The position numbers were made by a program, and so were the translations under genes. The notes under the pieces are model-generated. The model did no database searches, was not told the DNA's origin, and saw only the letters and a program-made list of their open reading frames with translations. Of a stretch of DNA of 64,000 nt, positions 1-14,000 are shown piece after piece; the first letter of the stretch is position 1, and every line of letters begins with the position of its first letter. Where the stretch lies: assembly GCF_021018895.1 (NCBI RefSeq), contig NC_079365.1:3365501-3429500 (forward strand). Direction: 5' to 3'. This DNA comes from Seriola aureovittata. Taxonomy: Eukaryota; Chordata; Actinopteri; Carangiformes; Carangidae.

Positions 1-1600
1 GGTGGGGGGGTGGGGTCAGCAGATTCTGTCCTGCTGACGTATTGTCAGTTAACATGGAGGCTGTATCATGTTTTTCACAGACATTGCAGTTATGCTGGAT
101 GAATCATTCCCTCATGTCGATTTACAACAGTCAGCAGGGCTGCATCACCATTTCTGGTGAAATGTTCCCAGGTAGCTAGCTATGTAGTCAACAGACTTCC
201 CATTCTTAATCTCACCTACAAAGCTGTCATTATCAGTCTCGTTTCACCGTTAGGAAACAACCGTTAAAGATAAATTCTCAAACTAACCAGTGATGTGGGT
301 GATTCAGGAGTCTGGAACCAGGCTAGGTTTGTTTGAAATCAGGCTGAATATCCGGCCGCTCGTGCTTCTTGCCCTGTCAGACGTGTTTTGGCGATATCGC
401 CACATTCTTGGACGGTTCAGGCCCCGTACCACATGACCACTCTCTCTGTTTGCTCCCGTCTCTCACAGTGATCCATCAACATGCCTTGTGAAGCTTTACA
501 ATCGCATGAAGGTGTGATATCAATATTTTATATTATGTGCAAATAAGGAAAAGGTGAACTAAGGCTTTGGTTCATTTAAAACATTATACTGTACAGAAAT
601 TCAAACTAGAATGGGCTAGTTAGTCTTATACACCAATATTACACACCTACACAGACGTATTCAGTATTCAGTGTGTGTCTGATGGAGGTTCAACAACTGT
701 ATGTGTAAACATCATTTATGGAGCACTGAGTTCTGAAACCAATCAGAAGTAAAAGCCATGAAAAGCTTCAGTGGTCAGGGCTGCTCTTTAGTCACTGAAC
801 ACTTCTCGGTTTTTGGACTTTGATGTCTGGATGACAGGAGCACACTGCAAAGAGGAACACTGATTTTTTTTAGGAGCTCAGGAATGTGTAGGTGAACTTT
901 CTGTCACCATACACCAGTTAAAGTGCACAGACTCACATGTTTTAGTTTAGAGACCAAACACTTAAGTAGCTGCAGTGAAATCATACCGGGCTCCCTGTAA
1001 ACATTAACTGGAGATATGAGTGGATTTAAAGCACAGAGTGCATTAAGTACAAAAACCCATCAATGGTTTAACTTGATTAATCAAACACACTCTGATTACA
1101 ATATTATCTAGATAAAATCAACATTTTAGACTAGAAATGATCAAACAAAATGCTTATGAGGACTAAAGAAGACATTAGGTCCTGTAGGTTAAACACCACT
1201 ATTAAATTATATTTGATCACAACACTTTTCTCAAGTTGTTATCTTCATTTTTAACCTCCGTTACCATAAAGTGAGATGGAGGATAATTAATATACTGAAC
1301 ATGTATCTGTAAGAACATCACACCTCTGTACCATTTTATGGACTATTAATATATCATATCCTTCACAATGACATTATTACATTTCCTGAGATGAAAGAAT
1401 ACCTCAACAAAATGCAGCCCTGAACATACATAAAACATAAACCCTTCATTCTCCCACGGATTCAAATCTTAATACTCTTTCTGTCGCATGTGAGAGCTTA
1501 TGTAAATCTGCTGTAGTCAAGAGAGCGCTATTGTTTCAGTACAACTTTTCTCTTTGAATGATTATTCCCTTTCATGAAGTGCCAACTTCACAAAGCTCGT

Positions 1601-1602
<2 letters not shown>
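1..1602. other. 3' flank of hdac11, no gene recognised
   Basis: AT-rich non-coding sequence beyond the hdac11 stop, probably including its 3' UTR. Both strands lack long open frames with recognisable protein similarity. A short CpG-bearing patch around 340-430 was inspected and gave no recognisable exon. No mobile element was identified here. Confidence 0.5.

Positions 1603-1663
<61 letters not shown>
1603..1663. repeat. (AC)n microsatellite
   Basis: Uninterrupted AC dinucleotide array of about 61 bp, seen directly. It lies about 110 bp beyond the hdac11 stop codon and probably within its 3' UTR, where it would be transcribed as GU repeats. Confidence 0.98.
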
Positions 1664-1667
<4 letters not shown>

Positions 1668-1770
1668 AACAAACATTCCTCACAATATCATTGCTGCTTT
1701 CACACAAAGTTAATTCACTGCCATCATATGTCACAGCTGTGGAGGCCACACCTGTGAGTGTTAATGCCCC

Positions 1771-2013
1771 TCAGACAGCAGTGAATGTTGATCCTGCAGG
1801 TCCGGAGCTGCACATCATGCTGGTCACCAGAGATGATGACCCCTCCCCCTCCAGAGCCTCTGCTCCAATCAGGCCCTGCTGGTGTAAGTTGAGAATGGAG
1901 TCGGCGATGATGCGGGCTGTTTTTTTCTGGTATCCCCCAGATGTTACCATGAGTATAGGGATGCCCCGTCTCCTTGCAGCCCTGAACACAATCTCATCTC
2001 TCTTTACAATGCC
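1771..2013 (-). CDS. hdac11: hdac11 exon 11, terminal coding exon
   Basis: The 243-bp coding part follows a CCTTGCCAG acceptor. It reads GIVKRDEIVFRAARRRGIPI then LMVTSGGYQKKTARIIADSI and LNLHQQGLIGAEALEGEGSS, then a short divergent tail ending ...GSTFTAV and a stop at 1771-1773. The catalytic tyrosine (SGGYQ) is here. The tail after LIG differs from the human one, as expected for this variable region. No AATAAA was clearly placed downstream. Confidence 0.96.
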   Translation of the reverse strand, partial: GIVKRDEIVFRAARRRGIPILMVTSGGYQKKTARIIADSILNLHQQGLIGAEALEGEGSSSLVTSMMCSSGPAGSTFTAV

Positions 2014-5000
2014 CTGGCAAGGAAGAGGAAATACAAGTCGTCAGTTTGTCCACGGCTTCAGACATTGCTGCTAATTTCTGTGATTTCTGTTTAGCTGCTG
2101 GCTAACATTTCTATCTACGCTGCCTTGCTCCCCTGAGGAGGGAGGGGAGGCCTGGAAGAGGACTGATTGTTCCTATATCGCCCTGTTCCACTGTGGAGCA
2201 CTAAGCCTCTCAGGGCGACACATATGGGAGGGACTGAAAAGAAACACACACACCCCCATTTGTCTAGGGATTGAGAGCGGGACGGCTCGTGTCATTTATG
2301 GTGGAGCAATTTGTAGCACGAGGGCTGATTTTAAACATTGTTAGACATGGCAGAAACTCACGTTCAGAACGTTAAATACCAATTATTAAAGCTGCAGCAA
2401 CTTTCTTTTTTCAAGGCCATTTACCAGCGCCAGTGACAAATTAGCTCTGCAACACACATCAGTATTATCTCCACTTCACCTTATGTGCTTTATTGTTTTT
2501 GTGGAATTTGCCAGATCACTGGCCGGAAATCTCTGCACACAGAAAGTAATAAATCCAAATTTGGCTCATTCGGATCAGCTCTCAGTATACTTTCATATTT
2601 TCTGACAAATTAAATACATGAACTACTCACGTGACCTGACCCAGCTGAGCCTGCCAGTTCTATATTCAGACATCTTTCCTGCCATTACAGCAGAGTACAT
2701 AAAAATAGTTGATGTTAGCCTTCCTAGAATTTGAAGGAGTAAAGAAGGATGTAGACTAATCTGCAGATGTTCTGCTAAGAATTATCTAATAGGTGCATTG
2801 TAACACACAAATGCTACAGATTGGTGTCACTTCCATGGTGCAATGTTCAGGAACCTTTTTACCTAATGCAGTCTAATCCAACAGTCCTGCGATAAATCCT
2901 TGACCCTCGTTAAGATTATAATGTTCAGTTTCTGTCGACACAGTTTTAGAGAGGTGCTGACGCAGCAGGTGCAGTACCTGTGGTGATATGGAGAGTCCTC
3001 CAAGTGGGTCCCCATCCAAGATGTCTGTCCCTGCATTATAGACAATGATGTCAGGTCGGACCTCATTCAGAGCTCCCTCGGAGTGGAGCTCTACTTTCTG
3101 AAGATACTCAGAGTCTTCAGTGCCCCAGTCCAGCTCTACCTTCCTCTTTATGGCTCCTGAAAGACAGAAAAATAACACATTCAAGAGCCACAGCACGAAG
3201 CCACGGAACATAGCTGCCACCAATAAAGCAACTGTTATGAAACAGTAGTAGTAATGTTGAGCTCAATCCACAGGCCTCACATACAGACTGGTAATTGCTG
3301 CAGTGTTACATGCAACTGAATTTCTTTCAACATGAGCAGGCAAAACAATTTCTGATAACTGAATTCCTATATTTATGAAGTTCAGGTAGTTAATTGAGTT
3401 TCTTTTCTACAGAATGCTCAGATATGCAATAGTGCATTTGTGCTTTAATTAATTAGGATGTACATTTCCATAATTAATGCAAATGATGAAAAAGGTTAAT
3501 TAGGAGAACTTCATGTTTCAAAGTTCAAACAATTAAGCTGCAAAAGCAGGAGCAATGCAAACGCATGTAGAACAGAGTTTTTGGTAGTTTTTCAAGTCTC
3601 ATCCTGCTAGTTTTATAGACTTGAAGGAAAAAAGTGTCAATAATTGTAAGCTTTGGTGTTAGAAGGTACAACGAAAATACATAACATATGAAGCAGAATT
3701 TTTTATCTTAAAAAAGCCAGAGTGTACATTTATTTCACGTTCATTACGGGAGAGGCCAATTATAAAATGTCAAGAATTCAATTAATTGCATAGAAGAAGA
3801 GGATGGGGAGCATTTTAAAGGCAGGACTGCGACGTCTCGTCTCCAGAGTTCTGTATAAATTAGGGTAAAATGCTAACATGCGATCCCTGTCAGAACGGCT
3901 TTAATGTATTAACATGTTCAATAGTGTTAAAGCCATGATAATGGTGTTGCACAGCCTGGACGTTTTTCTGCTGAGAGCTAATAGAGTGAGTGGTAGTGCT
4001 GAGGGAAATCACTAAATAATTGAAATGGCACTGAGTGACATCTAGGGGCTGGAACTGGAGGAGGCTGCCCGCTCTGTTCCAACCTCAACCGCCAACAAGG
4101 CATCAGGGGAACAGAGAGCTTATTTTGTCACCAGATGCATCACACTTAAGCACACAAGTTCACGAGAAGCAGAAGAACCCGTCTAAAGATATTAATTAAT
4201 TGAATTACTATGATATTTAAGTTAAAAAAAAAAAAAAGGTTGAGAAGAAAATGCTTTCACTCACTTTTTGCGTATCCATCCCCAGGATATATGTAGCGAT
4301 TATACATATCCATGATGAACACTCGCCTGTCATCCATGAAGTCGCGTTCGTGTCCATTTCCCTGTAACACAGCGGAGCCACATCTTTCATTCAGCACTTT
4401 GATGCTGTCCTTGCCTTTTTTTGCAGCATTTCTTAACTGTGCCATGGTCTACACAGGTGTCACACGACACATTAGTTCACCTGAGATGCACTGCGCTGAC
4501 TGACAGCTCCAGATGAGGGATAAATAGTCTTGTCATCTGTAGGCATTAAATGTTAAAATACTTAATAAAAAAGTCATGGCTACTTCATCACTTTTCATTT
4601 CCTTCCCTCAATTTGTCACCCGATGTGTCTGGCTGCGGTCAGGAGGAGATTAGGCATTGTGCCAAGCCTGGTATTACTGAATGGAAAGGAGGATGTATGG
4701 GACAAGCCAGGCAATTTGGTGTCAGCTGAACATCATGCCTAAGTGAGTGTATAATCCATTGGTGAATGCTATGCAAGCAAAAAAAAAAAAAATCTAATGT
4801 TTTCTAATGTGTGGCTGGTTCCACTTCACATGTGAGGTGTTAGAGTTGTCATGATACTAAAATGATGACTTTGATATGATACCTAAACATCCTAAACATC
4901 TCAATACTGAAACTGAAATGATACTAAGAGCCTGTTCTAATTAACTTTTCATTCATTTCTAAATCTAATTTAAGTAAATAGAACACACACTCAGCAGAGC

Positions 5001-8000
5001 ACAGATCTTTACAGAGGTGGTGTATTGAGTCATTTGTACTTTAGTGCACTACTGTAGTGTGTGGGCAAACAATCCTGGGTTGGAACTTCATCACCATGAC
5101 GTGCCAGATTTACAGATAATGTCTTATTTTCACGCCCATTAAAATTGATGAAGTGTTTTCTTGTTTGTTTGTTTTTTCATGCATGTAGGTGTGTTTTTTA
5201 GACAATGAATTAGTACATTTATAACATTAATAATTGGATTATTGTAAATAATTGGATCAAAGCCATAGTGTCATCATCATATCATTATACATGATATCAT
5301 GCATTAATGTCAGATTTCTTTGATAGTTAACTTTAAATTGTCAACCATATACCACTTATTTAACAGCATCTAATAAGAGTCAATACACCTCCTTGGTGGA
5401 GGTCACTTTCTCATAATAGAAATGATTCTTGACAAAAATGTAAATGACACGATTATCATTACCAGTACTGACTGAGTATACATGTAAACTGATCATCAAT
5501 AACTGATGGTACTGATCTGCATACTTGGCTATCACAGAGTAGCTCACAATGTGATACTGTCACAATACGTTGCCCATGACAACAACGGTATCACGATACA
5601 GTAATTCTGCCATACTCTATACATTGCTAATCATCTATGATACATCACACTATCTTTGTAACTGAAGAACAAAACATTCCCTAAAAAGGCAAAAATCAGG
5701 AGTCATGTATTCGTTCACTGCCTTGTGGTGTCAGAGATGAAAAGATGTACAACAACGTGCAGAGTCTAAGATTAGCTTCGTTTAACACACACACACATAC
5801 ACTGACTACATCTTATCCATGACCACGTGTGCCGTCATTCCAATGAAAAATATCCAGAAACCGGCAAAAGGCTGAGCTGTGAGAAAGCATTCAAGATTCA
5901 ACTGTGCTTCATAAAATCTTTTCAATCTGTGTAAATTAAGTTTAAAGTTTTAGTTTACTACAAAAAACACACATTTAGGTGTTTTAAACCAAAGTCGGCC
6001 CAGACCTTCAACTTGAAAGATTACGATGCCTCTCTGATTTGTTTTCACTTCTTTCCACGGTGTCCGCCATATTCCCCCTGTGAGTTTCTTCTTCTTCAGT
6101 GCGAATCATTTGATAAGCACGAGGAGCGGGGACTGTCATAACGCATACGGTAAAGTATCGCAGCCGGAAGTAATACAGTGTATTTGTGCATCAATACTTT
6201 GTACCACCCCCTACTTGGGAACATTTTAGCAGCTTGCAAGCAATCGTAAAGTTAATGTTGCTAGTGTGAATGTTTGCATGTAGAAATGTTTGCCATGTAA
6301 GTTAGTTTCAAAGATAAAGACAAAGTAAACAGCTGGCACCGTCCTTGATCGCCTCGTTAAATCAAACCTGTACAACTTATATTTCAGGACATGGGTATGA
6401 TGTCATTTTGTCATCTATCACATTCACTAACTTGCCACTCTTTAAATTAGCAGTCTTGCGATAAACTGGTATTGATGAACTGTGATATTCTAAAAATGAA
6501 ATATTGAAATCGTGTTAATAACAGACCTATGATAATATCGTGATGGCAGATGTCAGACCTTGTGGATCTTTTCTTTATCAGTTCATATTGTTGCCTTTTC
6601 ACTTCACATTAAGTCAGGGGTGGGTGATATATCCAATATACTGGATGTATCGCAGTTTGTTTCACGTGGGCTGTAGTAAATGACAATATCATCATAAAAT
6701 GTCAAGTAATTGTTTTAAGATTCTGGCATGAAGTTCTCTCTGGCGTTTCACTCCTCTCGCTATCTCCCTCTCACAGACACACTCCCCCTCCTGTCCATAA
6801 CGCTCTCCGCATGTGTGACGTAGGTGAGGAGGTGTGTGTGTCTGTATCTGGAGCAGAGGGAAATGAAAAGTGAAAAATAAAAGTGAAGCGCCAAAGCGAG
6901 TTTATCCGTGGTTAGAAACGTAAACTGTAGATAGAGGCAGTCGAACTGGTTCAGAAAAGAAACGGTATTGGAACACAACGTGCGCCTTTATTTAAAGAGA
7001 GTGCACTGGTAAAACACTGCCCTTCCCCCCCTGTTAAATTATCAACATAATACAATTATGAACAACATTGGGTTTCTGCTATGACCATCTAGTACATGTG
7101 GTCTATTCTGTCTCTCCATGCAGTTACTAAATTGGTTAAAAATATATATAAATAAATATATATATATACTGTATATAGACTGTATATATATAAATACTTT
7201 TTTTTTTCATGTCTGTGTCATGTTCATATCAGTATTCATATAAGAAGTCCAGACATTGAAACTATAGGCTACTGAAAGGTGTCAGTTATATATAATGTTG
7301 CTGGTATCATATCAGTATGACTATCAACAAATGTCTCCCTGTCTATTTATTGCTGGTTGCTGCTGGTCACAAGTGAAAAACAGGCCAGATACCAAATCTC
7401 TAGATCAGTGGTTTCCAACCTTTTCCAACTCACGGCCCACTTGAAAATGTCGAAAATGTTGGCAGCCCACATGCGACCCCAAAACAAGAGGAGGCCAAAT
7501 GGCCTAATGGGTTCTCAGGTCACTTTTTAATGTAATAATAACGGGCAAACACGCCGCACAAAGCAGGGGAAACATGTCGAAAGCTCCACAGTCAATAACA
7601 CAACATCTGAAACATGTCACTTTCAGTATTATAAAGTTTTCAAGGAGCTGTCCATCAGCACTACATTAAACGGGCTGTCTGCAATAGGCTGATTAACGAA
7701 TCAATTATTACGAATTATATAACGGTATCATTCAACAAATGAGAAATAAATCGACAGGCCTATAAACACACACATATGCTGTAAATTCAGCACGGGCATA
7801 GCCAGAGCAAACTTAAATACAAGCAACAGCCATTATTGCAAAGAAACAAAATGAAAACATTGCACTCTTACTTGTGGCTTTTTATAAAACTGCCAACAAT
7901 ATGAAGACTGCATGGTTTTCAAAACAACAGTCCATTGTGGATTTCCCTCCCACTCCCCACATAGAAAGACAGTATGTGTTTGTGTTTTTGTGCTATATGC

Positions 8001-11000
8001 AGCATCCACTGCTGGCTCATACAGGGGCTTCCGTTCCCGACACGTATCCACAGCTGATTCATTACAAATGACTACATGGCCTACAAACAGACTGAAATTC
8101 AATGTGACTATACAGTAAATTCAGCCTGTAGGCATAACCAGAAGAAAAATATTTCAATAAGTAAAGCAACAATTGCAACAAAACAAATTAAAACATTGCC
8201 ATCGTACTTATTGATAATTATAGAGCTGCAGTGGATGGGTTCAACAATAGGTCAACATTATGTTGACTCACCTAATGAAACGGCTAATGTTGCATAGCGG
8301 CCACCGAATGCTTGATGTCTGGCAGAATGGAAGATCTCGCTCAACATTCAGTTTATTTCTATATTTAGTTTTTAATGCCACAAGCGCAGAACATCCCGTC
8401 TCACAGAGGTATTTTTTCTGGAAATCTCACATCTCTGTCGTACAGATCGGGAAACTCAGATGCAACATGAAGCCAGATGTTTGTCATGTACTTCTGTGAG
8501 AAAACCAGTTTCAATGCGGCCTCGTAGGAGAGATCCACCTTCTTGCTCTCTCGCGCTCAGGGTTGCGAGGGCCGTGTCACTGTGTCTGGCGAATGGGTTT
8601 TCTATCCAACTGTATAAAAACATTCGCTCAGCTAGGTCTTCAAACCTTGTAGGTGCTCTTTGGTCACGGTGATTGGAAGCTGAATCTGTTCCTTTGTCAC
8701 AATATCTGACAGATTTTCAAACGAGTCATAATTTGAATGGTCGACTCTCTTAACCCGCAGCTCCAGTTTTCTAACGGTCACTTCGACATTATTCTGGACA
8801 TTGAACATGTTCACTGCTGTTCCCTGGAGGCCGAGGTGAAGTCCATTCAAGTGGCTGAAAATATCGGCCAGGTAACCCGAAGCAGCCAACCACTCAAAAT
8901 CTCTGAGGCCATGTGCCAGTTCAAACTTTGTGTCCAGGAAAAACACCCGCACCTCATCACGTAACTCAAAAAGGGCGTCAGCTTTTCCTTTTTTGTTTGA
9001 CGGGGGAGAGGTCACTTGTCTGTTGACCATCTGCCTCTTAAATCTCTTTCCTTTTAATTCTTCCTGTTGCCGTGATATTTTAGCACAATCAGACTGAGAG
9101 AGCAAACAAGTAGAAGTGGGGTTCGTCAGCAAATCATTTAAAGCATTTAAAAACAGTTTTGATATTTTCATTTTCTTATAATCATACTTTTTCACCAGAA
9201 CTGTACTGTTTTGCAAATGACTTGGCGGCCCACCTGCAATACCTGCGCAGCACACCGGAGGGCCGCGCCCCACAGGTTGGGAATCAATGCTGCAGATCAC
9301 ACAAAGCAGCAGTGAAGCATGATGGTGTGTCTCTTTATGCATCCAAGGGTTAAATCATGCATTTATGAAGCTCTATAGAGGAGATTTCAAAATATTGTGA
9401 TATTACTTATAGACCATATCGCCCAACCCTACATTAAGTGTAATTGTTCTTTTTGTTTGCTTTTCTACAGTCGTGGTTACACACACTCTCTCTCCACCTC
9501 CCTACACTCGTATTTCAGTCCAATTCATTTGCCAAAAAAGAGAGAACACATAATGAGAAAAAAGTTAAATGTGATGAATGTGACTGATAGCATTACTGTT
9601 TAATAAAACCTTTATACAGCACATCTGCAGTCTATGTAAAGAGTATAGATCACTGTGAGTTTTGCATTAAGCTTCAGTTTGTAATATATAGATAAACCAG
9701 CAAACTCATATCACACTGAGGGCTGATACAGGCTTACTTTAGACAATGACTGAATCAACTTGTACGTGAATGCTCTGCTCCCTCTCTGAAAGACAGCCTG
9801 AGACTATAAATCAGCTTATATGCTGCCTGAGCTCCTGCTGCCTGCCTGCAGTCTTATTAGTCTTATCCTCTCCACACATACTGTACTGTACAATAAAAGA
9901 TTGCTTTTCACTGCCATTTGTTAGTGTCAGCCGAAAGTCTTCACTGCAGCCTTCAAACAGGCCTCTCCTTCTGTTCTTAAAAACAGATAAGTCTCCCTTC
10001 CCAAGTTCAAACATCTGTATCGAATGATAGCGCCATCTATCACTACTTAACAAAACATAATCAAAAGACAAAAAAGAGAACATTTCTTTTTCATCTATTT
10101 TTCTCTAGACATGTACAGTATAGATGGTCATTTATTATCAATGTCAATTTGAACTCAGTGGGAATAACACATTTCTAGACAGACATATTGTGAATACTGA
10201 ATAAAGAGACAGATAATGTTTGTAGGCTTGACTGACGTATATATAGATATTCACTAGAGCTGCCTCTGAAACATTGCACTTTTGTGTATCTGTGTCACCG
10301 CGGGATAAAACGAAAACATTCTCCGTCCATAAAATCACATCTGAAAACACACATACATGATCATTCACGTACAGTGGGCGTGTGCGAGCCGCTGTAAACA
10401 GGAAGCTGATCGTCAACGCTGCAGTTGTTTAGTTGCAAACTTTACTCTGAACGAGGAACAGCAGGGACAGCTGCCGCGTTAAAATGCAGAAGTTAACTGA
10501 GCAGCTGCTAGCAAAAACAACAAGGTCAGTAATGCTTCGTTATCCATGTTGCTTTCACCTCTGGTAGTAGTAGGCTGATGAGACCCAATCAGGGAGCGAC
10601 CGTGGGACTCTGCGTCATAGTTTCCAAAGGTCTCCATTTTTCTAGACTACAACATGACACACAAGTTGTCAGCAGTGTTTCCAGAAGTCTCTGCTTTAGG
10701 CGCCCTCGAAAACTCTGGAGTAGTGTGGACGCCAGGAGTAAACGTTACAATGTTTAAAACTAAAACACAGTGGTGAGGATGTAGCCTCAAAATCTAACCT
10801 ATTTGGAAAACTAGATGGACTGGAAAGACGAGAAGAGTGATGGAAATGGAGGGTGGCTTGATGCAAAGCAATGGTGTGGTGAATTGCAGAAGCATTAGTA
10901 ATATTATTAAGAACTACTAAGTATCTATAAATCTATGGACATGTAAAAGCAGGAACTACAAGCACATGGCAAACCAAAATAGAGACCATTGTGCACCAAA

Positions 11001-14000
11001 ATACCAAAATATTAGTAAAATAGTTAAAAACTTTTGTTAATCCAATTCCATGATCATTTTTGAGGCTATAATTCGTGAGTGTTTCTAATATGTTACATTA
11101 TTCCATTTATTAAGCATGGTGGTGGTGAGCGTGGTCGTATATACAGACTGATGATACAGACAGCTCAACAATGATCCTGTTCATCCCCTTTTTAAAGAAT
11201 TCAGAAAACTGCCGTCGGGAAGAGAGGAACGTTTACACAAAATCCTTTATACCAAATAACTTTGTTGAACTCGTAAGCATCATTCACACTAGAATCATGT
11301 CCGGTTTTGTTGTCTTTACTGTGCATGTGGTGCCATTTTATTATTGTATTTATAGTTTGTGAGTTACAATGATGTGTTTTAACCAGGCGGTGAAGCCAAA
11401 GGCAAAGTTCCACATCCGTGGACAATAAAGACTTTTATTATTATTATTAACAACAATCTACCAAAGTAAGCACTTGTGCCCTCTGTGGAACTACCAGCAG
11501 TCATTATGATTCTCATTTATTTTGTCACTGATCCACAAGTAAAATAAAAAAAATAATAATAATGTGGACAAAATATTAGAAACACTTTCTTATATAATAC
11601 AGTTCACTACATCAACACCACCTCATAATGTTCCACAGAGGTGAGTCAACACACAAACAGTTAAAGTAGTAGTGGTGTTTATATAGTTCACCCAGTGTCA
11701 ATGGACAGGTCAGCTATCATTGTCTCTCTTTATTTAGTGAGGTGCTACATATATCAGTGGAGGGTCTATAAAAATGCATTGGACTTATAAAAAGCTTGTG
11801 AGAGAACCTTATCACATGCACACAGCTCACAGTGTATATACGGCTCCTATGGTTGTATATATGGCTTCGCATCAGGCCTCCAGTCGAGCTCGTTATAAAC
11901 CAAACCTAAAATTGATCACTACGGTTTTGTTGTTGAAAAGTAACTCAGCCGTCGAGGTCGTAACCTCAATTTATGTGAGAATAAGAGCACTTTAAGTGTC
12001 GTGTTTCAGGGTCGTAATTAGGATTTTACTGCATATCCCTAATATTTTCCCTCTGTCCAATTAACTGCTGAGAGGGCCACTTCAGGCCAGTATCCATGCC
12101 CTCATGCAGATTTGCTCTTTTGTTCTTCTTCATGAATTATTTACTCCGCATCTGTATTGATCCCCTTCTTGTCAATAGGTAAAGGCACATCATGACCAAT
12201 GAGCCATAGCTCAAAATGAATAAAGCTCTATTTCTGGAATACAGCCATAGACCTCGGGAACCTTGAGACGTCATCAATGTTAATACAGTTCTCAGGGCTA
12301 ATTGGTGCTGGATACAAGTCATCATGTCGAAAACACAAGGTAAGACTAAAATATGATAATCAGACTTCCAAAAATGTTGAGTCATAGTTATCTACAGCTG
12401 GGGAGAGCTCAGTCCATCAACAGTGACCTGATTAACAAGATACGCAGCAAAAAGGAAGCTGTGACTTGGGCAAGATACTGAACCCCAAATTGCCTCTGAC
12501 AGCTGCTCCATCAGTGTAGATAAGTTAATGTCACTGTGTTCTTTAAACTAACTTTTGGGGAACTTTATATAAGGCAGCTTTATTCGTAATTTATGAGCAT
12601 GATAAGTTCGTTGATTATACTGTGGTATCATTAATCCTGATGATAACTGCTGCTGTGCCGAACGCATGCTGTCTCTGTTTTGCTAGCAAGCATGGTCGGT
12701 AGAATTTGGCTAGCCAAAAATGCAAGCCTGGTGCAAATATGGGCTAATGGCCAGATCTGATCATTTGAGGGATTTGCACAACAGATCTGTGTGCATGTGA
12801 TTAACTCCTGATAACAACCTGAACAACTCCAGTGGGGAGCTCTTTCCTCCCCCAAACAATCGTTATTATATCGTCCTTTATTGGTCGACCTCTAGCTTAT
12901 AACGTCTATATAATAAATATACGATGATCTCAGGGGAAGAGGCTTTGTGCTGCACCACTACAGGCCTTCTCCTGCAACCACTCATCCGTCCTTCAAATCC
13001 TGCGTCTAGTTGTCACTCTGCAAAAACAGGCTTCTGAACAAGGAACAGGTTTAAGATTATTGCGTTGTTGTAGCATAATTTGCTAATAACAACCAGCAAC
13101 ATGTATTATATTTCTTTTTTTTTTTTGTGGACTGAATTCACAAACTACAACTACAGTTAGAAGCCACAACATAGCTCTAAGTGAACTCCTTACTTGTGAG
13201 CTGCTGGTAGTTGAGAAAGAGTTTCCATGGTGAATACAGGAATGAAAAATAGTATAGTGACTTTATTCCAGTCACAAAAAGGACAGAAATGACATTCTAA
13301 GATCCTGAACCAGCAGCAATGAGGCTGAAACACTTGAATTTGTAGCTCAGACTGAATTAAACACAACACAACTCTTTTTGTTTTTGCCAAATAGAAAAAC
13401 ATTGATTTATATTGCTGCATTGGAGATTTTTTATTTTAAACCTTTAGTATATTCTCACAATAATTAAATGGATACACAAAGAATATGGGAAATAGTCAAA
13501 TTGGACAACTGACTGTTCAAATCAAATGTGTTACTACTGTAAACATGAGAAAGAGCATGCTAAATGACAGTTTTCTGTTGTCAGGTCAGGTAAGGCTGTG
13601 TCCAACTGCAAACCACTGCACACTGACTGATTCTGTACTAGCTCAGCTGATGTCATTAAGTTCAATGAATATTATTTTTAAGAGGTGATGAATCTACAAG
13701 TCACATAAAAAATGAATAATATAGCAAAATTGGTACTGCAGCACATTTACAGCACAGTTTGAAAGAGGAATAATGTGTTTAGAATCATATCAAATGAAAA
13801 GATATTTCGAACACACACATCACTGTGTCAACAAGCTCAAACAAACAGGTCGCTGACATTACAGTAGATGTCCCAGTGATTCCAATATTACCCAAAGCCC
13901 GTATGCACTCACCTGTTTGCCAGGGGGAGATGTTTTTAGATGCACTTCACTAAATATGACAGTAAGGGCCAATTTGACCCACAGGGAGCCTCATTGATTG

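Larger units (their letters stand above)
6615..9431. mobile_element. Outer hAT-type DNA transposon with 8-bp target duplication
   Basis: The left end reads CAGGGGTGGGTGATAT and the right end, reverse complemented, TAGGGTTGGGCGATAT, so the termini are imperfect inverted repeats. Both sides are flanked by the same 8 bp, CATTAAGT (6607-6614 and 9432-9439), the duplication length of the hAT superfamily; one further matching A precedes each copy. Between the ends no transposase of its own was recognised. The middle is occupied by a second element (7406-9292). The element is therefore probably non-autonomous. Confidence 0.85.

Noticed and set aside
1691..2074. 127-codon plus-strand open frame
   Set aside because: Antisense shadow of the terminal hdac11 exon.
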